Part shown: piece after piece, positions 1 through 10,670 of the stretch
Position numbering within the stretch: the stretch's first letter is position 1
Layout: every line of letters begins with the position of its first letter
NCBI RefSeq assembly: GCF_030269925.1
Contig: NC_085109.1
Span: 7,378,001-7,442,000, forward strand
Direction: 5' to 3'
DNA: 64,000 bases
Origin: Bombyx mori
Lineage: Eukaryota > Arthropoda > Insecta > Lepidoptera > Bombycidae
Translations under genes and position numbers: made by a program
Notes under the pieces: model-generated
What the model was told of the DNA's origin: nothing
What the model saw: the letters and a program-made list of their open reading frames with translations, nothing else
Database searches by the model: none

Positions 1-304
1 TAGGAGACAAGGTTAAAAAGTCAAAGGTATTTACTTTGATATTTGCTTTAACACTTTAAATGGATCGCACTTATGTGTCAGATTCGATGTTATGGTAATG
101 AAATTGTTTAAAATTTATTGAAGATATTCGTACCGTCATAGGTACTTGTAATAGTATTTATGTACAGCAGGTAATTCTAGTTTTTAAATAAACTTAATGA
201 CGAATGTAATTTGGCTGTACATATTTTCTTGTAGTTAAAAAAATCTACTTTTCTTAAATTTTTTAAATAAATATAATTAACAATAATATTTATATTATTT
301 TCAG
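1..304 (+). other. Intron of gene A
   Basis: AT-rich, without a convincing ORF. It ends in a pyrimidine/A-rich stretch and TTTTCAG immediately before the exon at 305, so it is read as the 3' part of an intron whose donor lies outside the window. Confidence 0.7.
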
Positions 305-1153
305 GGCCTGCCGCCTTTTAAGAGCATTGTCAAGTCATTTCCCTTTCTGGCTATGATAGTTTTGCATTATGGAAACCTATGGGGATTGTACTTTATAATG
401 ACTGTTGGTCCAAAATTTGTGGCAAGCGTTTTAGGATTTGAATTATCAGCCGCGGGCGTAATATCCGCTTTACCATATCTCGCTAGGCTGGTGATGGCAA
501 CAATTTTTGGCTTTATTGGAGATTTTATATTAGCACGAAAATTAATGACAACGACGGTTATTCGAAAATTCTTCTGTCTTTTTTCACATATTTTGCCTGG
601 ATTATTGTTGCTCTGCTTGATTTATGCCGGATGTTCAACAACCCTATCAGTGGCTTTAATAACTATGTCAATGGGCTTCAACGGAGCTGCTACGTTAACA
701 AATTTACAAAATCACCAAGACTTAGCTCCAAGTTATGCTGGAACTTTATATGGAATTGCTAATTGTATCGGTAGCACGGCTGGGTTTTTTACACCTATGA
801 TAACTGCATATTTCACAAGGAACGGAGTAAGTTGTTTTTTTTTATAGACAAACTGTAGAAATTATTTAAACTAAAAAAAATTTGGACGTTATTTAAAATC
901 ATTTCTATTTTTATTTCAGAACGGCTTCGAACAATGGAGACCAGTCTTTTATATAGGGGCGTCAGTATATGTTGTTTCTGCCGTATTTTTTATCTTCTTC
1001 GGCACCGGTAACATTCAAGATTGGAATTTTGCGGAAAATACAAAGGAAAATAAAGACGATAAAAACAACGACTTAAAAGAAATGAACGGGATAACGACAC
1101 GAACCGGTGATGCCAAAGATGCGAAAGATACTCCTTTAAGCGTAATCTCATAA
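305..1153 (+). CDS. SLC17-type MFS transporter, gene A, 3' end only (last two exons)
   Basis: Predicted anion transporter of the plasma or an organelle membrane. Exons 305-826 and 920-1153 are joined by a 93-bp GT-AG intron, with phase 0 at both ends; the acceptor TTTTCAG ends at 304 and the TAA is at 1151-1153. The 251 codons cover the C-terminal half: a loop, about six hydrophobic helices, the SLC17 signatures [45 protein letters not shown] and TLYGIAN, then EQWRPVF and a final helix followed by FFGTGN. The tail is hydrophilic, about 45 residues, rich in Lys, Asp and Asn. It aligns with gene C from residue 267 to the end, but gene C has an extra intron after GDR that A lacks. The N-terminal half lies upstream of the window. 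A LINE sits about 75 bp beyond the stop, inside the likely 3' UTR. The substrate cannot be told from sequence. Confidence 0.88.
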
Positions 1154-1227
1154 GGTGTGAGTTTTGTAACAATGTAATAGCATCACTAGATACAGTATCG
1201 TAACAAGTTCGAAAAAGGAAAAGGGTT

Positions 1228-4161
1228 TTGTCGGCGACTCCCCATTCCACATTTAATGTGGATTTCAGCAATGTAAGGGGTCTACATAGCAACCTCGACG
1301 CCGTACACCACCATCTTGAGACGGCGCAGCCTGCCCTTCTTTTTCTGACGGAGACGCAGATATCTGCTCCGGATGATACTTCGTACCTTGAATACCCCGG
1401 CTACGTATTGGAGCACAACTTCCTGCGTAAAGCCGGGGTGTGTGTATTCGTCCGGGCTGATGTCTGTTGTCGCCGTCTACGAAGTCTCGAACAACGGGAC
1501 CTGTCCCTCTTGTGGCTGCGCGTAGATCACGGGGGCTGTACCCGAGTCTACGCGTGCCTGTACAGGTCCCACAGCAGTGATGCAGGTTCAGCTCTGATAG
1601 AGCATGTGCAAGAGGGGACTAACCGCGTGCTTGAGCAGTACCCATCTGCGGAGGTGGTGGTTCTTGGAGACTTTAACGCTCATCACCAAGAGTGGTTGGG
1701 GTCCAGAACCACTGACCTCCCGGGTCGGACTGCCTACGATTTCGCCTTGGCCTACGGCCTCTCCCAGCTGGTGACACAGCCCACCCGTGTCCCAGATATT
1801 GAGGGGCACGAGCCTTCTCTGTTGGACCTTCTGCTGACCACTGATCCAGCCGGATACAGTGTGGTGGTCGACGCTCCACTTGGATCGTCTGATCACTGCC
1901 TTATCCGTGCTGCCACACCACTCTCTCGTCCTAGTCGTCGAACGACGACCAGGTATCGAAGAGTTTGGCAGTATTTGTCAGCAGATTGGGATGGATTGCG
2001 TGAGTTTTACGCATCCTACCCATGGGGGCGGGTCTGCTTTTCCTCTGCTGATCCTGACGTCTGTGCGGACCGTCTTAAAGACGTGGTGCTCCAGGGGATG
2101 GAATTGTTTATTCCCTCCTCTGAAGTGCCCGTTGGGGGTCGCAGCAGACCCTGGTATAACAATGCCAGCAGGGATGCTGCACACCTCAAGCGGTCCGCAT
2201 ACGTTGCATGGGATGATGCTAGGAGACGTCGGGATCCTAACATCTCAGAGGAAAGGCGGAAATATAACGCCGCTTCCAGGTCCTACAAGAAGGTTATTGC
2301 CAGGGCGAAATCGGAGCACGTTGCTAGAATTGGCGAGCGACTGAAGAGCTATCCCTCTGGGAGCCGTGCTTTTTGGTCGCTCGCCAAAGCTGCAGAAGGT
2401 AACTTTTGCAGGTCTAGTCTCCCACCACTACGCAAGTCCGATGACAGTCTGGCCCATAGTGCGAAAGAGAAGGCTGACCTTCTGGTCAAACTCTTCGCCT
2501 CGAACTCGACTGTGGACGACGGGGGTGCCACACCACCGAACATCCTCCGGTGTGATAGTTCCCTGCCGGAGATCTGCTTTACACAGTGTGCAGTCAGGCG
2601 GGAACTCCGACTCCTGGACGTCCATAAGTCGAGCGGGCCAGACGGCATCCCTGCAGTGGTTCTGAAAACGTGCGCCCCTGAGCTGACGCCTGCGCTAACG
2701 CGTTTGTATCGCCTCTCTTATTGCGCTAACAGGGTTCCGTCTTCATGGAAGACTGCCCACGTTCACCCTATCCCCAAGAAGGGTGACCGGTCGGACCCAT
2801 CGAGCTACAGGCCTATCGCGATAACTTCCTTGCTTTCCAAGGTGATGGAGCGAATAATTAATATACAACTCCTGAAGTATCTGGAGGATCGCCAGCTGAT
2901 CAGTGACCGACAGTATGGTTTCCGTCACGGTCGCTCAGCTGGCGATCTTCTTGTATACCTTACTCACAGGTGGGCTGAAGCCTTGGAGAGCAAGGGCGAG
3001 GCTCTTGCTGTGAGCCTTGATATTGCGAAGGCCTTCGACAGGGTCTGGCATAGGGCACTTCTGTCGAAGCTACCATCTTACGGAATCCCCGAGGGTCTCT
3101 GCAAGTGGATCGCTAGCTTTTTGGATGGGCGGAGCATCACGGTCGTTGTAGACGGTGACTGTTCTGATACCATGACCATTAACGCTGGCGTTCCACAAGG
3201 TTCGGTGCTCTCCCCCACGCTTTTCATCCTGTATATCAATGACATGCTGTCTATTGATGGCATGCATTGCTATGCGGATGACAGCACGGGGGATGCGCGA
3301 TATATCGGCCATCAGAGTCTCTCTCGGAGCGTGGTGCAAGAGAGACGATCAAAGCTTGTGTCTGAAGTGGAGAACTCTCTGGGGCGAGTCTCCAAATGGG
3401 GTGAATTGAACTTGGTTCAATTCAACCCGTTAAAGACACAAGTTTGCGCGTTCACTGCGAAGAAGGACCCCTTTGTCATGGCGCCGCAATTCCAAGGAGT
3501 ATCCCTGCAACCTTCCGAGAGTATTGGGATACTTGGGGTCGACATTTCGAGCGATGTCCAGTTTCGGAGTCATTTGGAAGGCAAAGCCAAGTTGGCGTCC
3601 AAAATGCTGGGAGTCCTCAACAGAGCGAAGCGGTACTTCACGCCTGGACAAAGGCTTTTGCTTTATAAAGCACAAGTCCGGCCTCGCGTGGAGTACTGCT
3701 CCCATCTCTGGGCCGGGGCTCCCAAATACCAGCTTCTTCCATTTGACTCCATACAGAGGAGGGCCGTTCGGATTGTCGATAATCCCGGTCTCACGGATCG
3801 TTTGGAACCTCTGGGTCTGCGGAGGGACTTCGGTTCCCTCTGTATTTTGTACCGTATGTTCCATGGGGAGTGCTCTGAGGAATTGTTCGAGATGATACCG
3901 GCATCTCGTTTTTACCATCGCACCGCCCGCCACCGGAGTAGAGTTCATCCATACTACCTGGAGCCACTGCGGTCATCCACAGTGCGTTTCCAGAGGTCTT
4001 TTTTGCCACGTACCATCCGGCTATGGAATGAGCTCCCCTCCACGGTGTTTCCCGAGCGCTATGACATGTCCTTCTTCAAACGAGGCTTGTGGAGAGTATT
4101 AAGCGGTAGGCAGCGGCTTGGCTCTGCCCCTGGCATTGCTGAAGTCCATGGGCGACGGTAA
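1228..4161 (+). CDS. LINE ORF2: endonuclease / reverse transcriptase
   Basis: Open frame of 977 codons; the frame is entered at a TTG, because the true 5' end of the ORF was lost in truncation. Domains in order: apurinic-like endonuclease with GDFNAHH (residues 147-153) and SSDHC (220-224); reverse transcriptase with SSYRPIAITSLLSK, the AFDRVWH palm motif, GVPQGSVLSPTLF and catalytic YADD (682-685); then a thumb and C-terminal region ending EVHGRR at the TAA of 4159-4161. It copies LINE RNA at a nicked chromosomal target. No frameshift or stop interrupts it, so its RT and most of its endonuclease look intact. Base composition is clearly more GC-rich than the surrounding host DNA. Confidence 0.9.
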   Translation: MSATPHSTFNVDFSNVRGLHSNLDAVHHHLETAQPALLFLTETQISAPDDTSYLEYPGYVLEHNFLRKAGVCVFVRADVCCRRLRSLEQRDLSLLWLRVDHGGCTRVYACLYRSHSSDAGSALIEHVQEGTNRVLEQYPSAEVVVLGDFNAHHQEWLGSRTTDLPGRTAYDFALAYGLSQLVTQPTRVPDIEGHEPSLLDLLLTTDPAGYSVVVDAPLGSSDHCLIRAATPLSRPSRRTTTRYRRVWQYLSADWDGLREFYASYPWGRVCFSSADPDVCADRLKDVVLQGMELFIPSSEVPVGGRSRPWYNNASRDAAHLKRSAYVAWDDARRRRDPNISEERRKYNAASRSYKKVIARAKSEHVARIGERLKSYPSGSRAFWSLAKAAEGNFCRSSLPPLRKSDDSLAHSAKEKADLLVKLFASNSTVDDGGATPPNILRCDSSLPEICFTQCAVRRELRLLDVHKSSGPDGIPAVVLKTCAPELTPALTRLYRLSYCANRVPSSWKTAHVHPIPKKGDRSDPSSYRPIAITSLLSKVMERIINIQLLKYLEDRQLISDRQYGFRHGRSAGDLLVYLTHRWAEALESKGEALAVSLDIAKAFDRVWHRALLSKLPSYGIPEGLCKWIASFLDGRSITVVVDGDCSDTMTINAGVPQGSVLSPTLFILYINDMLSIDGMHCYADDSTGDARYIGHQSLSRSVVQERRSKLVSEVENSLGRVSKWGELNLVQFNPLKTQVCAFTAKKDPFVMAPQFQGVSLQPSESIGILGVDISSDVQFRSHLEGKAKLASKMLGVLNRAKRYFTPGQRLLLYKAQVRPRVEYCSHLWAGAPKYQLLPFDSIQRRAVRIVDNPGLTDRLEPLGLRRDFGSLCILYRMFHGECSEELFEMIPASRFYHRTARHRSRVHPYYLEPLRSSTVRFQRSFLPRTIRLWNELPSTVFPERYDMSFFKRGLWRVLSGRQRLGSAPGIAEVHGRR

Positions 4162-4233
4162 CCACTCACCATCAGGTGGGCCGTATGCTCGTCTGCCTAC
4201 AAGGGCAATAAAAAAAAAAAAAAAAAAAAAAAA
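1228..4233 (+). mobile_element. Jockey-clade LINE, BMC1-type, 5'-truncated, with poly(A) tail
   Basis: One ORF spans nearly the whole element. It is followed by a short 3' UTR whose end (CCATCAGGTGGGCCGTATGC, then GGGCAATAAA) is the tail I recognise as BMC1 of Bombyx. About 25 A residues run to 4233. The copy starts at the edge of the endonuclease domain, so ORF1 and the 5' UTR are missing. I found no clear target-site duplication: the flanks GTTCGAAAAAGGAAAAGGG and TCTTCAAGGGCTAAG do not match. It lies in the same orientation as gene A, within its presumed 3' UTR. A second copy at 57762-59151 is identical wherever compared. Confidence 0.9.
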
Positions 4234-5413
4234 TCTTCAAGGGCTAAGCATGTATATTTGCGATGTCGTAAATAGTGGATGATGTAGAAATGTTTAGACG
4301 GTAAGTTAAATAAATATGAAAATATCCATCCGTCCATAGCATGGTGGTAAGTTTGAAATTACTGGTATTAATTAATGACATTATTTCGTATCGTGTGGTT
4401 TATTATTTAATATAATAAATTAGGTGTACTAATGAAATATTCGGCTAGTAAATTTTAATTTAAACATAATAAAAATGTTAGGCGCGTACCTTATTACTGT
4501 TATCTGTGATTTGTTAGTGATAAAATGGAAACCCTCTTGGAAGAGACAGGGATACAACATTCATTGTTTATTTTTGACCATTTGTTTTAGTATAAGTAAA
4601 TTTGCATTTGTTTATTAAGATTTTGTATGTTATTTTTGTTTTTAAAGGTGCCTTTTAAAATTTGCATTGAAAGCTTAGAAATTACATTAATTGGCTAATA
4701 TCATCAAATTTGTGTGCGTTTGAATTAACGTATGATTGTCATCGTCATCAGCCCACAATCATACACTGTTAGATCTCTACCAATCCACATCATTGAGCCC
4801 GGTCGCTAATAATTAATTGCTAACGTATAATTGCACCTAAAGCATCTCAATAATTTTAACGTATAACTATGTAAATTTCTTTAAGTATTTAAATCAAAAT
4901 GACTTCACCAGTGGCTTCCTTGAAGGAGAAGACATTCCTTCTCAAATTATAAATAGATAATATTGACTATGTGGTTTATTATAATATGATTTATCGTTTA
5001 GAAATAATTTATGTGTCTAGATTACCATTTAATTTTATTGATTTCATTGTATGTGAAGTGCTGATCGTTAAATAAATCTTTAAATATATTAATTTGTTTT
5101 CGTTCTTTGCCTCTTTTATAAATCAGACAAAAGCAAAGCAGACTGAAGTGTGATACGGTTAACTTCTGAATCTTTTGAATTTGTATGTATTAAAATATCT
5201 AATTATAAAGAATAATAAAGAAAAAAAAATCTAATTCATGTAGGTATATCATCTAAAAAATAAAATATTAAAAAAGCTATAAAAATCAAATACCTATACA
5301 AAATTTGATTTAAAAAAGTCTAAATATGTTTGAATTTAAGTTAATTGATGATTTAATCATTATGGCTATGGCTTGTATTATGAAGTTTAGTGCAATTGGG
5401 ACCAAATCAAAGA
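4234..5413 (+). other. AT-rich intergenic region between the LINE and gene B
   Basis: No credible ORF or recognisable repeat. An AATAAA at 4309-4314 could be the native polyadenylation signal of gene A, separated from its stop codon by the LINE insertion. Other AATAAA hexamers occur around 5070-5215 but have no assignable gene. The promoter of gene B should lie in the last few hundred bases; no TATA/Inr pair stands out. Confidence 0.5.
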
Positions 5414-8400
5414 ATGTTTCGAATTCAGATTCGTGTAGTTGTAAGTGAAATTATTTCTGTGTGCTCTTGAATTGTATTACGTGATAAGTAGTCAAAATAT
5501 TTTTATTGCATTTTGAATGTTTTAGGTCGCCGTGATGATATTTTGCGGTTATTTTTTTATTTACGTCATACGTTACAATATTAGTGTGCACATCGTTGAC
5601 ATGATCCAGGTTTCTAAAAGAGAAGGTGGTAATAATTACAGTAGTTTAATTATTGGGAGGCAAAATCGAAAATCGGGAGTAAGTAAAACTCACGCTGCTT
5701 ATTATTAAAACATGTCTATTTGTTATAAATTTTTGCTCAATATTTTTTCTGTTTAATGAAATTTGTAATTTTAGTGTTTATTGAAAAACATGCATCAGAT
5801 TATGATGATCAGTCGTGGATTGTGTCCGAATAACAATCATTAAAGTCTACTTCAAATGATTGTAGGAGTTATTGTTTTATGAAAAGTTCCACAAAACATG
5901 ATAATATTAACAAATAATGTTTATAATACACAGGTCATAGACATGATGAATTGGGATGATATGAAAATGGCTGTGATTTTTTCTGCCTACCATATTGGTT
6001 ATTGCATTTGCTTTCCAATCTTCCATAACCTTGGAGATAGGCAAGTTCACGTTTATGATAGAATAATTGATACAAATAGATAATTATCATTAGTAATTTG
6101 TTTTTAAGACATTTTAGCTGTTTACTAAGTGTGTATATTAGTTCTCTTTTTTGTTTTGATAGATATTTTAATTTTAACTACATATCAAATTACTGAATAA
6201 AAAACACTAAACACTATTTTAATGAATTATTACTGGGTACTGTAAACTGGCAATGTTAAATATACGTACTTAATATTATACAAGTAAATGTGAAATTGTG
6301 TTTGTTTGTTTGTTTATTAGGCTTTCATATCTCAATTATTCAACGGATCACCCTTAAAAATACTTATAATTCTTTTATATTTTTAGAAGAAACTGTATTT
6401 TTCAGTACCAGTACCATTCTTATACTATATTGACGCAAAGATGCGCCTAACACTAATACTGGTTTTTAGTTAAATTATTATGAGTTCCACTCACACGAGA
6501 ACATATTTTTGTAGACTTGGACCCAAATGGGTAGTTGTAATAGCTGGGCTATCATCGGGAGTGTTAAGTTGTCTCACTCCTGCTTCAGCATACTATGACT
6601 TTTGGGCTTTATTTGTCGTCAGGACGATTGAAGGATTTTGTTCTGTTAGTATAGTGTTTGCATTCATGATTTTTTATTGTCACTTAACACCGAAGAAGAT
6701 ACTTGTTTTCTAGGGCGCTATGCAACCAAGCATGGTTCAAGTGCTAAGGCATTGGGTGCCTCCGACCGAAAGGAATAATTTTTTGTGGGCTCATTGCGGT
6801 GAGATATTCTGAAATTTGGTTTTGGCGATATTATATTATTAAGTCCTATTATTTAATTACGTTTTCAAATAGGTGTTACTACGGGAACCTGTTTCACGTT
6901 TTTAATGTGCGCTGCAATACAATACTATTCTCGATGGCCTGTTGGTTTTTACATCGTAGGCGGACTCCAAGTACTTTGGGCAATGTTATGGATGTTGCTA
7001 GTTACTAACAACCCAAGAAATCATTGGTGCATCACAAATGAAGAGCTGGAATATTTAACTAATACAATTGGGAATATTTTTACAATAAAGGTTGAATAAT
7101 ATTTGATTTTCTTCAAAAATTCATATCATTTCAATAGTACAGTAATTGTTCACTGTCCTTCCTCAATCTCTTTTCAGTTGAGTAACTCTCACACTCCTTG
7201 GAAATTAATATTAAAATCTGTTCCTTTTTGGGCACTGTGCATTCTTAACTTTGGTTATTCGTGGAACATTACAGCTTTATGCATTCACGGACCATTATAC
7301 TACTCTGAGGTGTTAAAATACAATATTTATAAGGTTAGTGAGTTACTTAGTTATAAGAATTGAAAGTACTGAAAAATATGTGTTATATAATGATTAAAAT
7401 AATTTTAATTAATTACAAGAGATAAGCTCTATGGATTTATATTCTAAATTACTTATAAAAACCGACTTTGGCTGAATTTAGTCGACTGAATTCAGAAGCA
7501 AATTTAGAAGCTTCTGATTACACTGTTCTAAATTCAGTTACTGAATCAATTGTCAGTTTAAGCGCGACGAAGTAAGACGTGTCGTGTGCGTAAGAGGATG
7601 GCTCTAGTATTGTCTAGACAACAACAAAAATTTTGTTTTTTTTGTTTTTGTTTTTTGTTTCAATTTCTCAAAATAAAAAAAAATAAAAACAAGAATATCG
7701 ATGAAGAAATATTTATTGCTGTGCGGAATGTTAGCAAATATGAACATTATGAGTGATTTAGAACCAGCAGACTTCAAAAATTATCTATAAATGGATTCGA
7801 TCTCGTTTGACCTAATATTAAACCTTGTGACACAGTTTATTCAAAAGCAGGATACTATCCTACGATAGTCTATTATATAACTATTACATATCTAATTCTA
7901 CGATAGTATAAGTCCAAAAGAAAGATTGGTTGTAACATTAAGATTTTAAAATTTAGTTCTTCAATATCCCAACCCCTGATGACAAAAACTATCTCTGAAA
8001 CATGTCGGGCTATTTACAAATGTCTGGCACATTAAATAAAGGCGACCGAAATTAATACTTTTTATTCGGAAGCAAAAAACAAACAAACGTCCTTACACAC
8101 GGAGAGCTATGGGACGACTGAATGGAACCATTCAGTAACTAAATGCGATTACACCTTCCTAAATGCGTTTCTAATTAGGCTTCTAAATGATTCAGTCAGC
8201 CAGAAACCATCCTTGCTACTGCATTCAGTAGACTAACTTACTTAATGCTATTACACTTGACTGAATATAGTAGCGACTGAATTCAGTCGTCTGATTTCAG
8301 CCAAGTGTAATAAGCCTATAATTGGAATCCTGAATTTTCCAGCATAATTAATTCAAATGTGCACCCTGTCAACATAAGACAAAGTGTATAATGGTAAAAT

Positions 8401-10113
8401 TTAGTAATTCATAGTAGCTGTTGGTATTTGGTTAAGAGAGAAAACTCTTCTCTTTATTCTTTAGGCCGCAGCGTTAACTGCACTGCCATTCTTTCTACGC
8501 CTAGTTTTCGGAGCGACTACTATTCAATGTTTCTATCGCTATAAGTTAACTGATTACTATAAAAAAAGAAAGCACCTTAGGAAATACTTCATAGTTTTGT
8601 GTAAGTAGTTTATTATAAGTAAACATTTCACCAATGTTCAATCACCCGTTTGCAATATCTTACTGGCATATTTAGATGTACGATCCGAACTCATAGGACA
8701 TTGCGACTTGATAGCTTAATTTTTTTAAACGATCATTTGACTCTGGTTTGCTTATATAATCCGCAATACCTACCCATCGAAATAAAAACAGCAGTGAATA
8801 TTTTGTTGCCTGTGAACTTTAATTTTCCAGCGCACATTATCCCAGGACTATTGGTGTCGTCATCTTGGCTATTTTCTATTTATCCAGGACCAATTCTATT
8901 GACTGTAGCTGTGGCTTTAACTGGAGCTGGAATGGATGTAACATTAGATTTATGCTATGTAAGACAGGAATGACAATTTATTTTCGATAGGTAGTAAAAA
9001 AAACGGATTTCTGATGGGTTTTAATTATAGGATCTCACGCCAAATTATTGGAATTCAATAATGACGATAATCAAAATAATTGGGAATACTTCAGGGATTA
9101 TAGAACCTCTATGTGTGGGGCATGTTACTCATGTATATGAAGTATGTGTATATTATTTCTCTTTCCTTCATAAAAGTAAATAGGTTCGGTAGTGCATTTC
9201 AGTTGACTGAGACCGATTGATTTTACTTTGAATAATTATTCAGGCGGCTGTCACTTGACATCGCTTGGATCTAACCCTCTTAAAAATAGCTAGGGCCAGG
9301 CTAGGAGTCTTGAATGAAGAAATTAATCTATAATAATTTATAAGGTCGGTTTATAAGTCTGAATGGATTGTAGGAAAGTTAAGTTATAAAAAATGTGAAG
9401 ATAATTCCGAATACTACTGGGTAATGGGATTTTAAGTTCTCGGAGCTCCCCTCCTGATATCCCGTTTTAATGAAAAATTCAAATGATCCGATGATATCCA
9501 CAGATCATAAAATATTAATTAGTAGTAGTAGTAGTAGTAGTAGTAGTCGCTAGTTTATTCTTTGTAATCTGATTTAATACTTAATTCTACGAGGATTGTG
9601 TAGGTGTAGGTGTAGGTTTTCCATATATTCCAGAATACTGCACTTCGGTGGAAAAATATTTGGTGTTCACATGCACTCGTATTATTGCTAAGTGGCATAT
9701 TTTACTTAGTATGGGGCAAAACAGAAACCCAAGCATGGAATTTCAGCAGTCATACTCAGAGGTATTTAATAAAAAAAAACCTTTGTTGCCTTTGACATAG
9801 TAATAAGTAAAAAGGTTTTTTGAATGAGGGATTACTGGTGGCCCGGACATTTATGCAACTCTTCAATTTTAAGTATAAAAACTTCATTTTTTATAGTTAG
9901 TTAAATAGCAAAATCTAAAAACCTCATAAAAAAGTATTGCTTACTATATTGCTACATGAACATGTTGGACCAAAAGGCTTATTGCAAGAAAACTTTAAAA
10001 TTATTTAAATTTAACTAATTTTTAGAAATCACCCAAAGAGTATTGTTAGAACGAATCCGTCGACTATGTCTAATATCACCGAAGTGGAGGAAGACGAGAT
10101 AGCGAATACGTAA
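5414..10113 (+). CDS. Diverged SLC17-type MFS transporter, gene B (12 exons)
   Basis: Predicted multi-helix membrane transporter, 488 aa. My exon model: 5414-5440, 5526-5678, 5934-6040, 6515-6644, 6714-6798, 6873-7090, 7178-7333, 8465-8600, 8831-8958, 9031-9141, 9634-9761, 10026-10113 (stop TAA). All phases agree and the sum is 489 codons. Family landmarks: TM1 with FIYVIRYNISVHI (Arg25), DDMKMAVIFSAYHIGY, LGPKWVVVIAGL, FVVRTIEGF (Arg132) then HWVPPTERNN, PFWALCILNFGYSWN, ALPFFLRLVFG, DLTPNYW, and a last helix before TETQAWNF. It aligns with genes A and C along its length but is far less similar than they are to each other. All introns are GT-AG except intron 3, which starts GCAAGT. Exon 1 is the least certain (good donor GTTGTAAGT). 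No stop or frameshift was seen, so I read it as functional; a decayed gene with a changed expression pattern is the alternative. Confidence 0.78.
7469..8303 (+). mobile_element. Harbinger/PIF-like transposon relic in intron 7 of gene B
   Basis: Imperfect terminal inverted repeats of about 27 bp: TGGCTGAATTTAGTCGACTG at 7469 and its near reverse complement ending at 8303. Further copies of ACTGAATTCAG-like and ATTACACTTGACTGAAT-like motifs form subterminal repeats (8150-8290). Inside, around 7785-7865, conceptual translation gives KNYL, a stop, then MDSISFDLILNLVT and QKQDTILR, which resembles the N-terminal part of Harbinger nuclease proteins. The catalytic part is missing, so this is a dead internal-deletion copy. 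Exact ends and the expected 3-bp target duplication are unclear. Confidence 0.55.
9520..9546. repeat. (TAG)n microsatellite in gene B intron 10
   Basis: About nine uninterrupted TAG units. Confidence 0.9.
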
Positions 10114-10379
10114 AGGAATAATTTCTGAAAAAAAGGAAGAAAATGCTAAGTATTAGTATAGTGTACTGTTGGAAAAAAAATTTGATGTCAATAAAACCGT
10201 GAGTTCTTGTTCATGTTTTTTCTTTCCAAATTTGTCTATTTTAAGCAGAATAAGCTGAGCATCTATCTATTTGTCTATCAATCAATTGACCTAACTAGAA
10301 TATTTTAAATAATAGCAGTTTTATTGGTTTCTTATTAAGCTGTGGGCTAGCCAAGAAGGGGTAGGGACACTGGTTCTTT

Positions 10380-10670
10380 TTATGTTTTGTACTATATGTT
10401 CCAGATACTCTAAATAATTATTCGAGTTGATGCCGTCACCTCCTTTTTACTAGCATATTGTCCTCCATTGGAGCAGAGTTGATCCCTACTACCTGGAAGC
10501 TGGAAGTTATGTGCTCTACTGAATTGTTTGAGTTTCCTAAGCACTGTGGCTTGTTCTTCAATATATTCAATTTCTTATTTAAACAAGATTTGGAAACAGT
10601 CCTTTCCGGTAAACAGCGGCCTGATTTTAGCTCTGGTATTTCTAGCGTTCATGGCTGACGGTAAAACTCA
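10380..10670 (+). pseudogene. Decayed jockey-LINE 3' end
   Basis: Colinear with the C-terminus of the LINE ORF at 1228-4161: TTTGTACTATATGTTCC matches its TTTGTACCGTATGTTCC; GTTGATCCCTACTACCTGG matches GTTCATCCATACTACCTGG; and the end reads GTTCATGGCTGACGG in place of GTCCATGGGCGACGG. The frame is broken and interior segments are missing, so this is an old copy or one of a sister family. Confidence 0.7.

Noticed and set aside
990..1292. Minus-strand open frame of 100 codons over the gene A 3' end
   Set aside because: It is the shadow of the gene A last exon and the start of the LINE; no domain and no start context.
2349..3948. Several minus-strand and out-of-frame ORFs of 60-172 codons, repeated at 57983-58922
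   Set aside because: All are alternative-frame shadows of the GC-rich LINE ORF2; they recur in both copies because the DNA is identical.
1228..4233. Target-site duplication around the first LINE copy
   Set aside because: Only short A/G-rich similarity between flanks; not convincing as a duplication.
9520..9546. Possible CRISPR-like or structured array
   Set aside because: Simple TAG microsatellite; no spacers, and the DNA is from an insect nucleus.
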